From: Deltaproteobacteria bacterium GWB2_55_19
Lineage (GTDB): Bacteria > Desulfobacterota > GWC2-55-46
DNA length: 51,450 nt
Direction of reading: 5' to 3'
Assembly: GCA_001797465.1 (NCBI GenBank)
Contig: MGPQ01000005.1
Span: 159,032-210,481, forward strand
The notes beneath the pieces were generated by a model. That model was not told where the DNA came from, searched no databases, and was given only the letters and a program-made list of their open reading frames with translations. This document shows, one piece after another, positions 1 through 7,835 of this stretch. Numbering within the stretch: position 1 is the first letter of the stretch; the number at the start of each line of letters is the position of its first letter. Both the position numbers and the translations under genes were made by a program.

Positions 1-1
1 A

Positions 2-1564
2 ATCTGGTCAATGGGCCTTCTCATCGCGCTCGGCTTCCCTGTCCATATCATGACCTCCATGGCCCCTGTCTTCCTCATGGCCATAGCGACCGACAGCATG
101 CATATCTTCAACGAGTTCTACTTCCGCTACAGGGAAAAAAAGGACAAAAAGGCGGCCATCATCGAGACCATGCGCGCCGTTGGACGGCCCGTGCGCTATA
201 CCGCGCTTGCTACAGCCGTCGGCTTCGCCGTGCTCATGTTCATGGATATCGTCCCGGTCAAGGTCTTCGGAGCTGTGGTGGCCTTCGGCACCGTGGCCTT
301 GAGACTCCTGAGCTTCAGCTTCATCCCGGCGATGTTCACCTTCGTGAAAGAAGAAAAGCTCAAGAAGGTTGCTTCAGGAGAGGACGCGTCAACCGGCATG
401 GCATCCGGCTTTCTCCGCGGCCTTGCCTCAGCCGGGGCGCATAGCCCCAAAGCCACTGCTTTCATATGCATCGTCATCTTCGCCCTGTCGGTCTTCGGCG
501 TATCAAGGATCGTCGTAAACAACAACATGGTCGAGTGGTTCAAGGCAGGAAGCTCTGTCCGCTCGGCGGACGCCGCACTGAACGCCGCTCTCGGCGGCAC
601 CTCGCTCGGTTACATAGTAGCCGCGGCAGACGAGGAAGAATATATCAAGGACCCTGAAGCCATGAGGCAGATAGAGGGGCTCCAGAGACGCCTTGAAAAA
701 CTGCCGGTCGTGGGAAAGACAAGCTCGGTCGTCGATTATGTAAAGAGGATAAACAGGGTCCTTCACGACGACGACCCGAAATACGACACTGTCCCGTCAT
801 CGAAAGAGGAGATAGGCCAGTACCTGTTCCTGTTCAGCATGTCGGCGAAGCCTTCCGACCTCGACAATGTGGTTGACTATCCTTTCCAGAAGGCGAACAT
901 CTGGGTACAGCTCAAGACCTGGGACGCAGAGGCCATGCGCGCCGTAATGAAAGCTGTGGACGAGTACAAGCTGGAAAACCCCGGGAAACTGGAGTTCAAG
1001 CCCGCCGGGATAGCGTACTTCAACCTCATCTGGAACGACGAAGTCCTCTGGGACATGCTCAAGGGTTTCATCATAGCCCTCGTAGTGATATTCGTCATAC
1101 TCTCCTTCAACTTCGGCTCAGCCAAATGGGCGGCCATAGGGTATATCCCGCTTCTGTTCACTATACTCATCATCTACGGCGTGGTAGGCTTCATGGGCAA
1201 GGACTTCGACATGCCTATTGCAGTCCTGAGCTGCCTGTCTCTGGGCATGGCGGTTGACTTCTCGATACACTTCATAAGCAGGCTCAGGCAGAGGCTCTCT
1301 GAGGAAGGACCCGCAGGGACGCCCTCCAATGAATCCCTCACAGACGCGCTCCTCTGGACGGCGGCAAGGCCGGGAAAAGGCATAATGCGCAACGCCGTCC
1401 TTTTCGCCTCGGCCTTCTCAGTCATGCTCTTTGCCCCGCTTACGCCCTATATAACGGTCGGTGCTTTTATCGTGAGCATGATGCTCCTTAGCGCGGTCCT
1501 CACCATAATCTGTCTCCCTGCCCTTATAGTCTTGTTCAGAAGCCGCCTTTTTGGAGGGAATTGA
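2..1564 (+). CDS. RND/MMPL-type inner-membrane exporter, C-terminal part (5' end outside window)
   Basis: The frame is open to the left edge (Ile-Trp-Ser precede the first Met at 11), so the N-terminal part is missing. Counting from that Met, hydrophobic helices run to about residue 110 (the end of the first membrane block, with the acidic stretch ATDSMHIFNEF). A soluble periplasmic loop follows to about 345, then a second block of helices to about 510 carrying GMAVDFSIHFISRLR, the Asp-to-Arg pattern of MMPL/RND proton relays. Family members are usually about 750-900 residues, so roughly a third is missing. Known role of the family: proton-driven export of lipids or hydrophobic compounds; the substrate here is unknown. 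The TGA overlaps the first ATG of the next frame, and the next two genes encode a periplasmic carrier and an outer-membrane barrel, which suggests one export system. Confidence 0.85.
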   Translation: MWSMGLLIALGFPVHIMTSMAPVFLMAIATDSMHIFNEFYFRYREKKDKKAAIIETMRAVGRPVRYTALATAVGFAVLMFMDIVPVKVFGAVVAFGTVALRLLSFSFIPAMFTFVKEEKLKKVASGEDASTGMASGFLRGLASAGAHSPKATAFICIVIFALSVFGVSRIVVNNNMVEWFKAGSSVRSADAALNAALGGTSLGYIVAAADEEEYIKDPEAMRQIEGLQRRLEKLPVVGKTSSVVDYVKRINRVLHDDDPKYDTVPSSKEEIGQYLFLFSMSAKPSDLDNVVDYPFQKANIWVQLKTWDAEAMRAVMKAVDEYKLENPGKLEFKPAGIAYFNLIWNDEVLWDMLKGFIIALVVIFVILSFNFGSAKWAAIGYIPLLFTILIIYGVVGFMGKDFDMPIAVLSCLSLGMAVDFSIHFISRLRQRLSEEGPAGTPSNESLTDALLWTAARPGKGIMRNAVLFASAFSVMLFAPLTPYITVGAFIVSMMLLSAVLTIICLPALIVLFRSRLFGGN

Positions 1565-1617
1565 TGTATCCTTTGAAAATAAGCCGTTATCCGATTCATA
1601 TGAAATGGAGGTCAGCC

Positions 1618-2406
1618 ATGCTGAGATACCTGCTTTTACTTGTAGCCCTGCTTTTGCCGCTCAACTCCTTCGCGATAACGCCTGAGGAGGTGATGAAAAG
1701 CTCTCAGGCTGCCTTTCTCTACCCCGGGAAGGACTTCAAGGCAAGGGTCGTCATGCGGCTTGTGAGCAAATCCGGCTCCGAGAGGGCAAGGGAGCTTACC
1801 ATGCTCAGGAAGAACTATGGGGAGACCGGAGGCGACCAGAAGTACTTCATGTACTTTTTACGGCCCGCGGACGTCAAGGACATGGCCTTCATGGTCTATA
1901 AATACCCGGGCAAAGACGACGACAGGTGGCTATTTGTCCCGGCCCTCAATATGGTAAGGAGGATCGCGGCCCAGGACAGGCGTTCGAGCTTTGTTGGCTC
2001 TGACTTCACCTACGAAGACGTATCCGGCAGGGACATAGCCGATGACACGCACGAGATAACAAAGGAAGAAAAATTCGGAGGCTCTGAGAGCTATGTCGTC
2101 AAGAGCACGCCAAAGGCCGGGGATACTGACTACGGCTACAAGCTCTCGTGGATAGACAAACGGACCTTCCTTCCCCTGAAGGAAGAGTACTATGACAAAA
2201 GGGGCACTCTTTACAAGGTCTTTACCGCCGAGGAGATAAAAGAGATAAAGGGCTTCCCGACTGTCGTCAAGAGGACGATGAAGAACCTCCAGAGCGGCCA
2301 TTCCACGGAAACGGTCTTCTCGAAGGTGGATTACAATATCGGCATCGAGGACAGCCTCTTTACCGAAAGATACCTGAAGCAGCCCCCGAAGAAGTGGCTG
2401 GACTAA
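1618..2406 (+). CDS. LolA-like periplasmic outer-membrane lipoprotein-sorting protein
   Basis: A 262-residue secreted protein of the LolA/LolB-like fold family (COG2834 type, often annotated outer membrane lipoprotein-sorting protein). I start it at the ATG at 1618 because GGAGG lies at 1607-1611 and translation then begins directly with a signal peptide (MLRYLLLLVALLLPLNSFA). The same frame could start at 1561 (TTG) or 1564, but that adds 19 polar residues before the signal. The body has the family's alternating beta-strand look, with conserved-type phrases such as DDRWLFVPALNMVRRI and SFVGSDFTYEDV. Such proteins commonly sit beside MMPL/RND exporters and are thought to carry a lipid or lipoprotein between membranes. 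Here it lies between the exporter and an outer-membrane barrel. Confidence 0.85.
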   Translation: MLRYLLLLVALLLPLNSFAITPEEVMKSSQAAFLYPGKDFKARVVMRLVSKSGSERARELTMLRKNYGETGGDQKYFMYFLRPADVKDMAFMVYKYPGKDDDRWLFVPALNMVRRIAAQDRRSSFVGSDFTYEDVSGRDIADDTHEITKEEKFGGSESYVVKSTPKAGDTDYGYKLSWIDKRTFLPLKEEYYDKRGTLYKVFTAEEIKEIKGFPTVVKRTMKNLQSGHSTETVFSKVDYNIGIEDSLFTERYLKQPPKKWLD

Positions 2407-2432
2407 TACATCTTTAAGGACAGGCACAAATC

Positions 2433-3674
2433 GTGAAGCGAATCCTGCATGCTTTTTTCATCCTGGCGTCATGCCTTACGATAAATGCGTATGCCGCGGA
2501 TTACTCGGTCAACGGGTTTGTCCAGGGCAATTATTCGTTCGGGACAGAGACCTCGAACCCGGACGGCGGCGACTTCAAGTGGGCAGAGGAACGAGCACAG
2601 TTAAAGGTCGAAGGCGCCCAGGAGCCAGTGCGCCTTTTTCTCAAGGCCGATATCGCATTCGACCACATTGATAATGATGCCGAAGTCGAGCTCAGGGAAG
2701 CCTACATCGACCTCACGAGGGAAAGGTGGGACCTCAGGGCTGGCAGGCAGATAATCACATGGGGCCTCGGCGACCTTGTCTTCATAAATGATGTCTTCCC
2801 GAAGGACTATGAGGCGTTCTTCTCTGGCAGGCCGCTTGAGTACCTGAAAAAGGGAGTGGACGCGGTCAAGGCCGGTTTCTATCCGGACATAGCCTCATTT
2901 GAGCTTGTCGTAGTCCCTTTCTTTGAGCCTAACAACTTTCCTGATGCGAACAGGTTCTGGATGTTCGACCCCATGTCAAGCGTGACGGACAGGACTGAGG
3001 AAGAGCCGGCCTCGACCCTCAAGAATACGGAGGTGGCCTTGAGGGTTTACCGCGACATAGCCGGATTCGATACATCCATATATCTTTACAAGGGCTTCCA
3101 CAGGGAGCCCTCGATGTTGCCGGACAGCCTTTCCTCGCCTTCAAGAATAGATCTCATCTATTCTGAACTCGCGGTTTACGGGATTAGCCTGCAAAGGAGC
3201 GCGCTGGACGGGGTCGCGGGGTTCGAGGCAGGCTATTACGATTCGCTGGACGACAGGAACGGGTCAGACCCTCTCATCCCCAATTCCCAGACCCGTTTTC
3301 TATTGAGCTATCAGAGGCAGCTGATCGAGGATTTGAGCGTCACGTTCCAGTATTACGGCGAATACATGCACGACTATTCGGAGTACGAAAGGACCCGGGT
3401 AGTGTCTTTCCCGAAAAAAGCGAGGTACAGGGACCTCACGACGCTGCGCCTGACCTACCTGCTATTGCATCAGAACCTGAGAGTTCAGTGGTTTTCCTTC
3501 TGGTCTCCTGCTGACAGGGACTACCTTTTCAATCCCGAGGCCAAATATAACTTCTCGGACAACTTCTGGGCTGCTCTTGGAGCCAACATCTTCGGCGGGC
3601 AAGAGGATACGACCCAGTTCGGTTCGCTCGACCGGAACGACAACCTGTACATGCAGGCGCGGTATGAGTTTTAG
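2433..3674 (+). CDS. Outer-membrane beta-barrel protein (DUF1302/porin-like)
   Basis: 413 residues with a cleavable signal (MKRILHAFFILASCLTINAYA), then many amphipathic strands separated by acidic turns, and a C-terminal Phe (QARYEF), the usual outer-membrane insertion signature. The central RAGRQIITWGLGD phrase resembles DUF1302-type barrels that accompany RND and LolA-like genes. The start is GTG at 2433 with an AAGGA-like site at 2416-2420. It lies 26 bp after the LolA-like gene, so the trio is probably one transcript. The function (substrate exit or uptake across the outer membrane) is inferred from context only. It is the last gene before the gene-free attachment-site region. Confidence 0.75.
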   Translation: MKRILHAFFILASCLTINAYAADYSVNGFVQGNYSFGTETSNPDGGDFKWAEERAQLKVEGAQEPVRLFLKADIAFDHIDNDAEVELREAYIDLTRERWDLRAGRQIITWGLGDLVFINDVFPKDYEAFFSGRPLEYLKKGVDAVKAGFYPDIASFELVVVPFFEPNNFPDANRFWMFDPMSSVTDRTEEEPASTLKNTEVALRVYRDIAGFDTSIYLYKGFHREPSMLPDSLSSPSRIDLIYSELAVYGISLQRSALDGVAGFEAGYYDSLDDRNGSDPLIPNSQTRFLLSYQRQLIEDLSVTFQYYGEYMHDYSEYERTRVVSFPKKARYRDLTTLRLTYLLLHQNLRVQWFSFWSPADRDYLFNPEAKYNFSDNFWAALGANIFGGQEDTTQFGSLDRNDNLYMQARYEF

Positions 3675-3752
3675 GGCTGCGTTGATTGAAAATACAGAAA
3701 CTTTGATGAAGGATAAAAAACGCGATGAGAAAATGAAACTGCGCTGGAACTT

Positions 3753-3961
3753 GTACTAATTTTGTACTAGCATTGGCGCCAGTCCTGAGACTCCAGAGAC
3801 TCTAAAGACTACAAAGGAAGCTCCCAAACCCCCTATTTCATAAGGTAAAACGGGGAATCAAGCCTGATATCAGGGAGTTGGGTTTTTGGGCTTAATTGCC
3901 CTCAAAATCCCATGGCGCAAGGCCATGCAGGTTCACCCAGCCAGACAGTACTAATTTTGTA
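3753..3961. repeat. Direct repeat pair GTACTAATTTTGTA
   Basis: An identical 14-mer occurs at 3753-3766 and 3948-3961, 195 bp apart. The first copy continues as GTACTAATTTTGTACTA and so forms an imperfect dyad. Paired short repeats a few hundred bp from a tRNA-type attachment site are the normal layout of integrase arm-binding sites. No integrase gene is in the window, so this remains inference. Confidence 0.5.
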
Positions 3962-4018
3962 TTATTTTTTTTCGAGGCAGTCGGCTACTGTCTCTCATCA
4001 TGATCTTTCAAAGACTCC

Positions 4019-4038
4019 ACTGTTGCAAAACTGTTGCA
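4019..4038. repeat. Tandem ACTGTTGCA repeat
   Basis: The 9-mer ACTGTTGCA occurs at 4019-4027 and again at 4030-4038, separated by two A's. The 11-bp period is about one helical turn, so both copies face the same side of the DNA, as expected for a cooperative binding site. What binds is unknown. Confidence 0.45.
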
Positions 4039-4095
4039 GACTGGGAGGGAATAGAGGGACTTAAGGGAAACAGAGGGAATAGGGAGACAACAATT

Positions 4096-4158
4096 AACCC
4101 CTTGATTTTCAAGTCAAAACCGGAAAGTCAGACCAAAATCAAGGGGTTATAGTTTTTT
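4096..4158 (+). terminator. Long-loop hairpin followed by T-run
   Basis: AACCCCTTGATTTT (4096-4109) pairs perfectly with AAAATCAAGGGGTT (4135-4148). The loop is 25 nt and TTTTTT follows at 4153-4158. It could end transcription coming from the export cassette. The right arm recurs as a direct repeat at 4217-4230, just past the tRNA fragment, so part of this structure may instead come from a duplication of the tRNA's own terminator. Confidence 0.45.
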
Positions 4159-4170
4159 GCTGTTTCATAC

Positions 4171-4214
4171 TGGCAGTCTTGAGGTCAGGGGTTCGATCCC
4201 CCTCTGCTCCACCA
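4171..4214 (+). pseudogene. 3' half of tRNA-Ala(GGC), from anticodon loop to CCA
   Basis: The sequence folds as tRNA positions 33 to 76: U33, anticodon GGC (4172-4174), A37, the 3' anticodon-stem strand TCTTG, variable loop AGGTC, T-arm AGGGG-TTCGATC-CCCCT, acceptor strand CTGCTCC, discriminator A and encoded CCA (4212-4214). U at position 70 and A73 fit alanine identity. Upstream of the loop the bases (TCATA) cannot pair with TCTTG and no D-arm or 5' acceptor strand exists, so the gene is incomplete. A break in the anticodon loop is a known crossover position for tyrosine integrases in tRNA genes, so I read this as the distal attachment site (attR-like) of an element lying to the left. Confidence 0.75.
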
Positions 4215-4222
4215 GTAAAATC

Positions 4223-4260
4223 AAGGGGTTTGGCGAAAACGCCAAACCCCTTTTTGTTTT
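4223..4260 (+). terminator. Rho-independent terminator behind the tRNA-Ala fragment
   Basis: GGGGTTTGGCG (4225-4235), loop AAAA, CGCCAAACCCC (4240-4250), then TTTTTG. A perfect 11-bp GC-rich stem with a T-run directly downstream of the CCA end; it probably belonged to the original tRNA gene. Confidence 0.85.
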
Positions 4261-4431
4261 CATTATCCGCTGCGCGCCTGCCGCAATATCCTTACATGCG
4301 GGGCTCGTCAGTCCGGCATATCGAAATAAAGCAGGCGCGGTCCTCTGCGTCGCCCCCCATTCAGTCCTCCTTGAAATCGACCCGCGAATTGGAATAGAAT
4401 AGCCCTGTACCTGTTTATTAAAAGAGGCTCT

Positions 4432-4842
4432 ATGCCTGTGGACGACGACAAAAAAAACGAGCTCTACGCGGGGCTTGTCTTCCTTGTACAGGGCTCCTTC
4501 CCGAAGAGGTGCTCTAACTGCGGGACGGTCTTTGAGACCGAGGCGGAATTTCTCGCGAATACCGCCTCGCTCCAGACCGGAAGCGGCCTACGGGGGACTC
4601 TCGACGAAGAAGATCGCTCGATCGTAGAGATATACCGGAACTGCGTCTGCGGCTCCACCATGATGGAGCCGTGCAGGGACAGACGCGACACAAGCGAGGA
4701 AGGCTTGAGGCGGAGAGACAGATTCAGAGAGATCATGAAGATATTGACCGACAAAGGGGTCGCTTTCGATGAGGGTAGGGGCGAGCTACTGAAGGTCATG
4801 CGGGGGGAAGAAAGCGCGCTCATAAAAGACCTGCTTAAATGA
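4432..4842 (+). CDS. Small zinc-ribbon-like hypothetical protein
   Basis: 136 residues, no signal peptide, no membrane segment. Two cysteine pairs, CSNC near residues 27-30 and CVC near 73-75, suggest a metal-binding knuckle; a further Cys follows in MEPCRDRRD. The C-terminal half is charged and helical. The ATG at 4432 has AGAGG at 4423-4427. I do not recognise a named family. It is the first intact gene right of the tRNA fragment and is separated by about 200 bp from the downstream NosD-like gene, so a common operon is uncertain. Confidence 0.7.
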   Translation: MPVDDDKKNELYAGLVFLVQGSFPKRCSNCGTVFETEAEFLANTASLQTGSGLRGTLDEEDRSIVEIYRNCVCGSTMMEPCRDRRDTSEEGLRRRDRFREIMKILTDKGVAFDEGRGELLKVMRGEESALIKDLLK

Positions 4843-4912
4843 AGAGTCTGAATGGAGTGAAAAACCCCCGGCCCAAGCCCTTCAAAAACCTCAATTTTTT
4901 TTGGACAACCCG

Positions 4913-4941
4913 TTGTCTTTTTGATAGAATCCTGCTTTAAT
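4913..4941 (+). promoter_or_regulatory. Candidate sigma70 promoter for the NosD-like gene
   Basis: TTGTCT (4913-4918), 17 bp, TTTAAT (4936-4941). Placed about 100 bp before the preferred start at 5045. Match is moderate; no other element supports it. Confidence 0.3.
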
Positions 4942-5044
4942 ACTGTCATTAATATAACCTATGCAGGGGACTGGCGGGCCTGGCAGAATAGCCTTCCGCG
5001 CGGGAACTCCTGAAATCTTTCAACAACCCCAGGGCTTACTCTTG

Positions 5045-5863
5045 ATGCTCAGGCTACTATACATTTCAATCTTCCTGATATCGCTTCTGACCGGCAGAGG
5101 CGCGCTCGCGGCAGACCTCCTCGTGCCGGAAGCCTACAAGACCATTCAGGGGGCGATAGAGGCCGCCTCCCCTGGCGACACCGTCCTCGTAAACGAGGGC
5201 GTCTATACGGAGAACCTCTCCATACGGAAGCCCATAAAATTAAAATCCGTCAAGGGGCCGTCCCTCACTGTCATAAAGGCGGCTGTAAAGGAAGAACCTT
5301 CCATACTCGTCTTTGGGACAGACGGCGCTGTCGTCTCCGGCTTCACCGCAAAGGGGTCGTTAAGCTCGGGCATCGCCCTCAAAAACGTATCGAAATCAGA
5401 GGTGAGCGGCAACAACGCGGATGAGAACGTCTACGGCATAGCGCTCTATGACTCGAACGAGAACGCCATAACGGGCAACATGGCGGACAGGAACGAATAC
5501 TACGGCATTTATCTGGAGAAGTCGCACCACAATACCATAGAGAGGAACAACGCTAACAGGAACGACGACAAGGGCCTCTTCATAAGCTACTCGAACAGCA
5601 ACGTCATAAGAGAAAACACCGCGAACCTGAACACCTGGAACGGGCTTACGCTCTGGTCTTCCAACGACAACGTGATAGTGGACAACACCGCGCTCCGGAA
5701 CATGTACAGCATAGTGGTAAGCGACTCAAAGGACAACGAGATATCCGGGAACACGACCTTGCCGAACGTCTTCCTGATACTCCCTGTTGTCCTCATCTAC
5801 CTCGGCATAGTCACTTACCTTATACAAAAGAACGCCCTTAAACTGGTGTACGGGGTACAGTAA
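5045..5863 (+). CDS. NosD-like right-handed beta-helix protein with C-terminal membrane anchor
   Basis: 272 residues. The ATG at 5045 begins a clear signal peptide (MLRLLYISIFLISLLTGRGALA); an earlier in-frame ATG at 4961 would put about 28 non-signal residues in front. After the signal come a PEAYKTIQGAIEAASPGDTVLV strand start, typical of NosD/pectate-lyase-like helices, and then successive rungs rich in Asn (NxxNxVxxN-type: GNNADENVYGIALYDSNENAITGN and so on). Near the C-terminus lies one hydrophobic helix (FLILPVVLIYLGIVTYLI) and a short basic tail, so the helix is anchored with its body outside the cytoplasm. Nothing else in the neighbourhood is a nos gene, so a role in nitrous-oxide reduction is not supported; a surface-carbohydrate role fits the downstream glycosyltransferase (inference). 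The TAA overlaps the next ATG. Confidence 0.75.
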   Translation: MLRLLYISIFLISLLTGRGALAADLLVPEAYKTIQGAIEAASPGDTVLVNEGVYTENLSIRKPIKLKSVKGPSLTVIKAAVKEEPSILVFGTDGAVVSGFTAKGSLSSGIALKNVSKSEVSGNNADENVYGIALYDSNENAITGNMADRNEYYGIYLEKSHHNTIERNNANRNDDKGLFISYSNSNVIRENTANLNTWNGLTLWSSNDNVIVDNTALRNMYSIVVSDSKDNEISGNTTLPNVFLILPVVLIYLGIVTYLIQKNALKLVYGVQ

Positions 5864-6243
5864 TGCAACGAATACTCAAAATGCTCGGCGTCTTCAGCAC
5901 CGCCTCCATCGTGCTCGCGAGCTTCGGACTTGTACTGGCCACGTCGAGCTTCATAAGCGGGCTTCAGCTCGTCAAGTCCGCCTCTATGGTAGAACGGAAG
6001 ATACACCGCTTCAACGGGTTTACGGCGCTCACCCTGTACGTCATACTCGCCATCCTCGCCTTCTGGTACGAGGGGTTCGGGTTTCTCCGCCTCCTCGGCT
6101 GGTCCTCCGGGCTCTGCGTATTCCTCCTCAAGATATTAATAGTGAGGTCCAAGAAGCGACGGGCGTTCAAGTACCTGAGCTGGCTCGGGGGCACGCTCAT
6201 ACTCGTCTGGCTCTACATGGTCTACATCCACATACCTGTATAA
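5863..6243 (+). CDS. Uncharacterised four-helix integral membrane protein
   Basis: 126 residues with about four transmembrane helices (near 8-33, 52-68, 75-92 and 105-122). A basic loop KSKKRRAF-like segment lies between helices 3 and 4, and single His residues sit near helix 2 (KIHRFNGF) and at the C-terminus (YIHIPV). The start codon shares a base with the upstream stop (TAATG), so it is translationally coupled to the beta-helix gene. The His placement vaguely recalls small haem-binding membrane proteins, but no motif is decisive. Function unknown; a membrane partner of the anchored beta-helix protein is possible. Confidence 0.65.
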   Translation: MQRILKMLGVFSTASIVLASFGLVLATSSFISGLQLVKSASMVERKIHRFNGFTALTLYVILAILAFWYEGFGFLRLLGWSSGLCVFLLKILIVRSKKRRAFKYLSWLGGTLILVWLYMVYIHIPV

Positions 6244-6283
6244 AAGGTCCGGCCCTTGACGCCGGACGCATCACACCCGGAGG

Positions 6284-7735
6284 ATGAATACCCGCGTGGA
6301 AAATGAGGACCGTCGAACCGGGAGGGGCCGGGCAATCGCGCTTATCCTGCTTGTGGCGGCCTTCGGGGCGCTCCGCGTAGCTTCGGCATTAAACGACCTC
6401 TACATCGACGAGATATGGTCCCTCCACTTCGCCTCGCGCGCCTCATCCGTCATTGACGTCTTCTCGGTCCGCCACGACAACAACCATATCCTGAATACCG
6501 TCTACCTCTATTTCGCCGGGAGCGGCTCGATCTTCCCGTCCATCCCGCCGGTATTCATCCATCAGAGGCTCCTCTCGGTTGCGGCGGGGACGCTTTCGCT
6601 CGGAGTCCTCGCGTATATCGGCCTCAAGCGCGGCTTTATCGAGGCAATGACGCTCGTGCTGATCGCGGGCGCCTCTTACCCGCTCGTCCTCTACTCATCC
6701 GAGGCGCGTGGCTACGCTCCGTCCATCCTCTTCGCGCTCATTGCCTTTACGCTCGCCGGGAGATGGCTTAAGACGAGATCGGCTGTCATCCTCCCCTTCT
6801 ACTGGGCCTCTGTCTCACTCGGCCTCCTCTCCCACTCGAGTTTCTTCTATGTCCTTCTCGCGCTCTCAGGCTGGTCGGTCGCAGGGAGGCTTAAGTCCGG
6901 CCTGGATAACATAGCGATAAGGGACCTCATCCTTTTCAACGCGGTCCCGTTCGCCGTCCTTGCCGCCTTGTACATCTTTTTCATAAGCGGCATAGCCATA
7001 GGCGGCGGCACGCGCGGGGATATATTCGGCGCTACGCTCCACGCCTCCAAGATGGCCTTCGGAGTGCCGGGTACGGGGTGGGCATCCAACGCCGCCGGCG
7101 CGGCCATCGCGCTCTTTTTTTTCGTTTCCGGCGTGTTGATGGAATTACGGTCAGGCTCTGGGAGGTGGGTCTTTTTCGCGCTCTGCGTCGTCGTAGCCCC
7201 GGCCCTTGCTATCGCGGCCGCGAAGCCGGAGTTCTTCTACTTCAGGTACTTCATAGTCTCTTTCCCGTTCCTCTACATCCTCGCCGCATTCGTCCTCGCA
7301 AGGGCCTTCCGTTGGTCATCGGCCGGAAAGGCCCTCTACGCGGCGTGCATGGCCTTATTCCTCTTATCCAACTTATATTCGGACTGGAGGCTCGCGACAG
7401 TCGGCAGAGGCGCTTACTTTGACGCCATGATGTTCATGGCGGATAACGCGCCCGGGGGAGAGGCCGCGATCGGGAGCGACCACGACTTCAGAAATAAGGC
7501 CGTCCTCTCGTTCTACGCGAAGTTCCTGCCTGAGGGCAGGACGGTCACATACTTTGACAGAAACGAATGGCCCGAAAATGGACCGGGCTGGCTCATACTC
7601 CATAGCGTGGACCCCGGCTATAAGCCTTATGAGAGGACATTCGACGCGGGCGTTGAATATTCTCTGGCAAAGAGTTACGGGTTTGCGGGGGATTCAGGCT
7701 TCAGCTGGCACATATACAGGAAGGCAGGGCCTTAG
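6284..7735 (+). CDS. GT-C fold glycosyltransferase (family 39/ArnT-like)
   Basis: 483 residues with 10 or more predicted membrane helices. The first extracytoplasmic loop holds NDLYIDEIWSLHFA, the Asp-Glu motif of GT-C enzymes that use polyprenyl-phosphate sugars, followed by RHDNNHILNTVYLYF. The C-terminal 100 residues are soluble, as in this family. Expected role: transfer of a sugar from a lipid carrier to a protein or glycolipid outside the cytoplasm. Start choice is awkward: the GGAGG directly abuts the ATG at 6284 with no spacer. An in-frame GTG at 6296 lies 12 nt after the same site, so the true N-terminus may be four residues shorter. It closes the plus-strand cluster and converges with the TPR gene. 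Confidence 0.8.
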   Translation: MNTRVENEDRRTGRGRAIALILLVAAFGALRVASALNDLYIDEIWSLHFASRASSVIDVFSVRHDNNHILNTVYLYFAGSGSIFPSIPPVFIHQRLLSVAAGTLSLGVLAYIGLKRGFIEAMTLVLIAGASYPLVLYSSEARGYAPSILFALIAFTLAGRWLKTRSAVILPFYWASVSLGLLSHSSFFYVLLALSGWSVAGRLKSGLDNIAIRDLILFNAVPFAVLAALYIFFISGIAIGGGTRGDIFGATLHASKMAFGVPGTGWASNAAGAAIALFFFVSGVLMELRSGSGRWVFFALCVVVAPALAIAAAKPEFFYFRYFIVSFPFLYILAAFVLARAFRWSSAGKALYAACMALFLLSNLYSDWRLATVGRGAYFDAMMFMADNAPGGEAAIGSDHDFRNKAVLSFYAKFLPEGRTVTYFDRNEWPENGPGWLILHSVDPGYKPYERTFDAGVEYSLAKSYGFAGDSGFSWHIYRKAGP

Positions 7736-7780
7736 ATGGATGAGACAAGGACCAGCTAAGGGGTGTCTCTCTATGCTTAC

Positions 7781-7800
7781 CCTCCCCGGTCACGGGGAGG
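7781..7800. terminator. GC hairpin between convergent genes
   Basis: CCTCCCCG (7781-7788), loop GTCA, CGGGGAGG (7793-7800) in the 100-bp gap between the convergent glycosyltransferase and TPR genes. There is no T-run on either side, so it is at best a weak bidirectional terminator or a REP-like hairpin. Confidence 0.35.
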
Positions 7801-7835
7801 ATGCAAAATCACTGAAGACCGCATGGATGAAGCGC

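Larger units (their letters stand above)
3675..4170. other. Gene-free, AT-richer element end with short repeats
   Basis: No convincing gene in about 500 bp. Visible structures are two copies of GTACTAATTTTGTA (3753-3766 and 3948-3961), a perfect 12-bp palindrome CCTGATATCAGG (3863-3874), a tandem ACTGTTGCA pair (4019-4027 and 4030-4038), a run of AGGGAA-like units (about 4043-4086) and a 14-bp inverted repeat (4096-4109 with 4135-4148). The composition is clearly more AT-rich than the flanking genes. Next to a tRNA 3' fragment this fits the end of an integrated element, where integrase arm sites are expected (inference). Confidence 0.55.

Noticed and set aside
3675-4170. A degenerate integrase gene in the repeat region
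   Set aside because: No frame gives recombinase motifs; the region is too short and too AT-rich.
4171-4214. Reading the fragment as the 3' end of tmRNA (ssrA), another common integration site
   Set aside because: The anticodon loop, 5-nt variable loop and U70/A73 all fit tRNA-Ala(GGC), and no tmRNA-specific sequence precedes it.
4157-4402. Short plus-strand frames across the tRNA fragment and terminator
   Set aside because: They translate a tRNA T-arm and a hairpin; not genes.
5045-5863. Calling the beta-helix protein NosD (nitrous-oxide reductase maturation)
   Set aside because: No nosZ, nosF, nosY or nosL nearby, and the C-terminal membrane anchor is unlike NosD.
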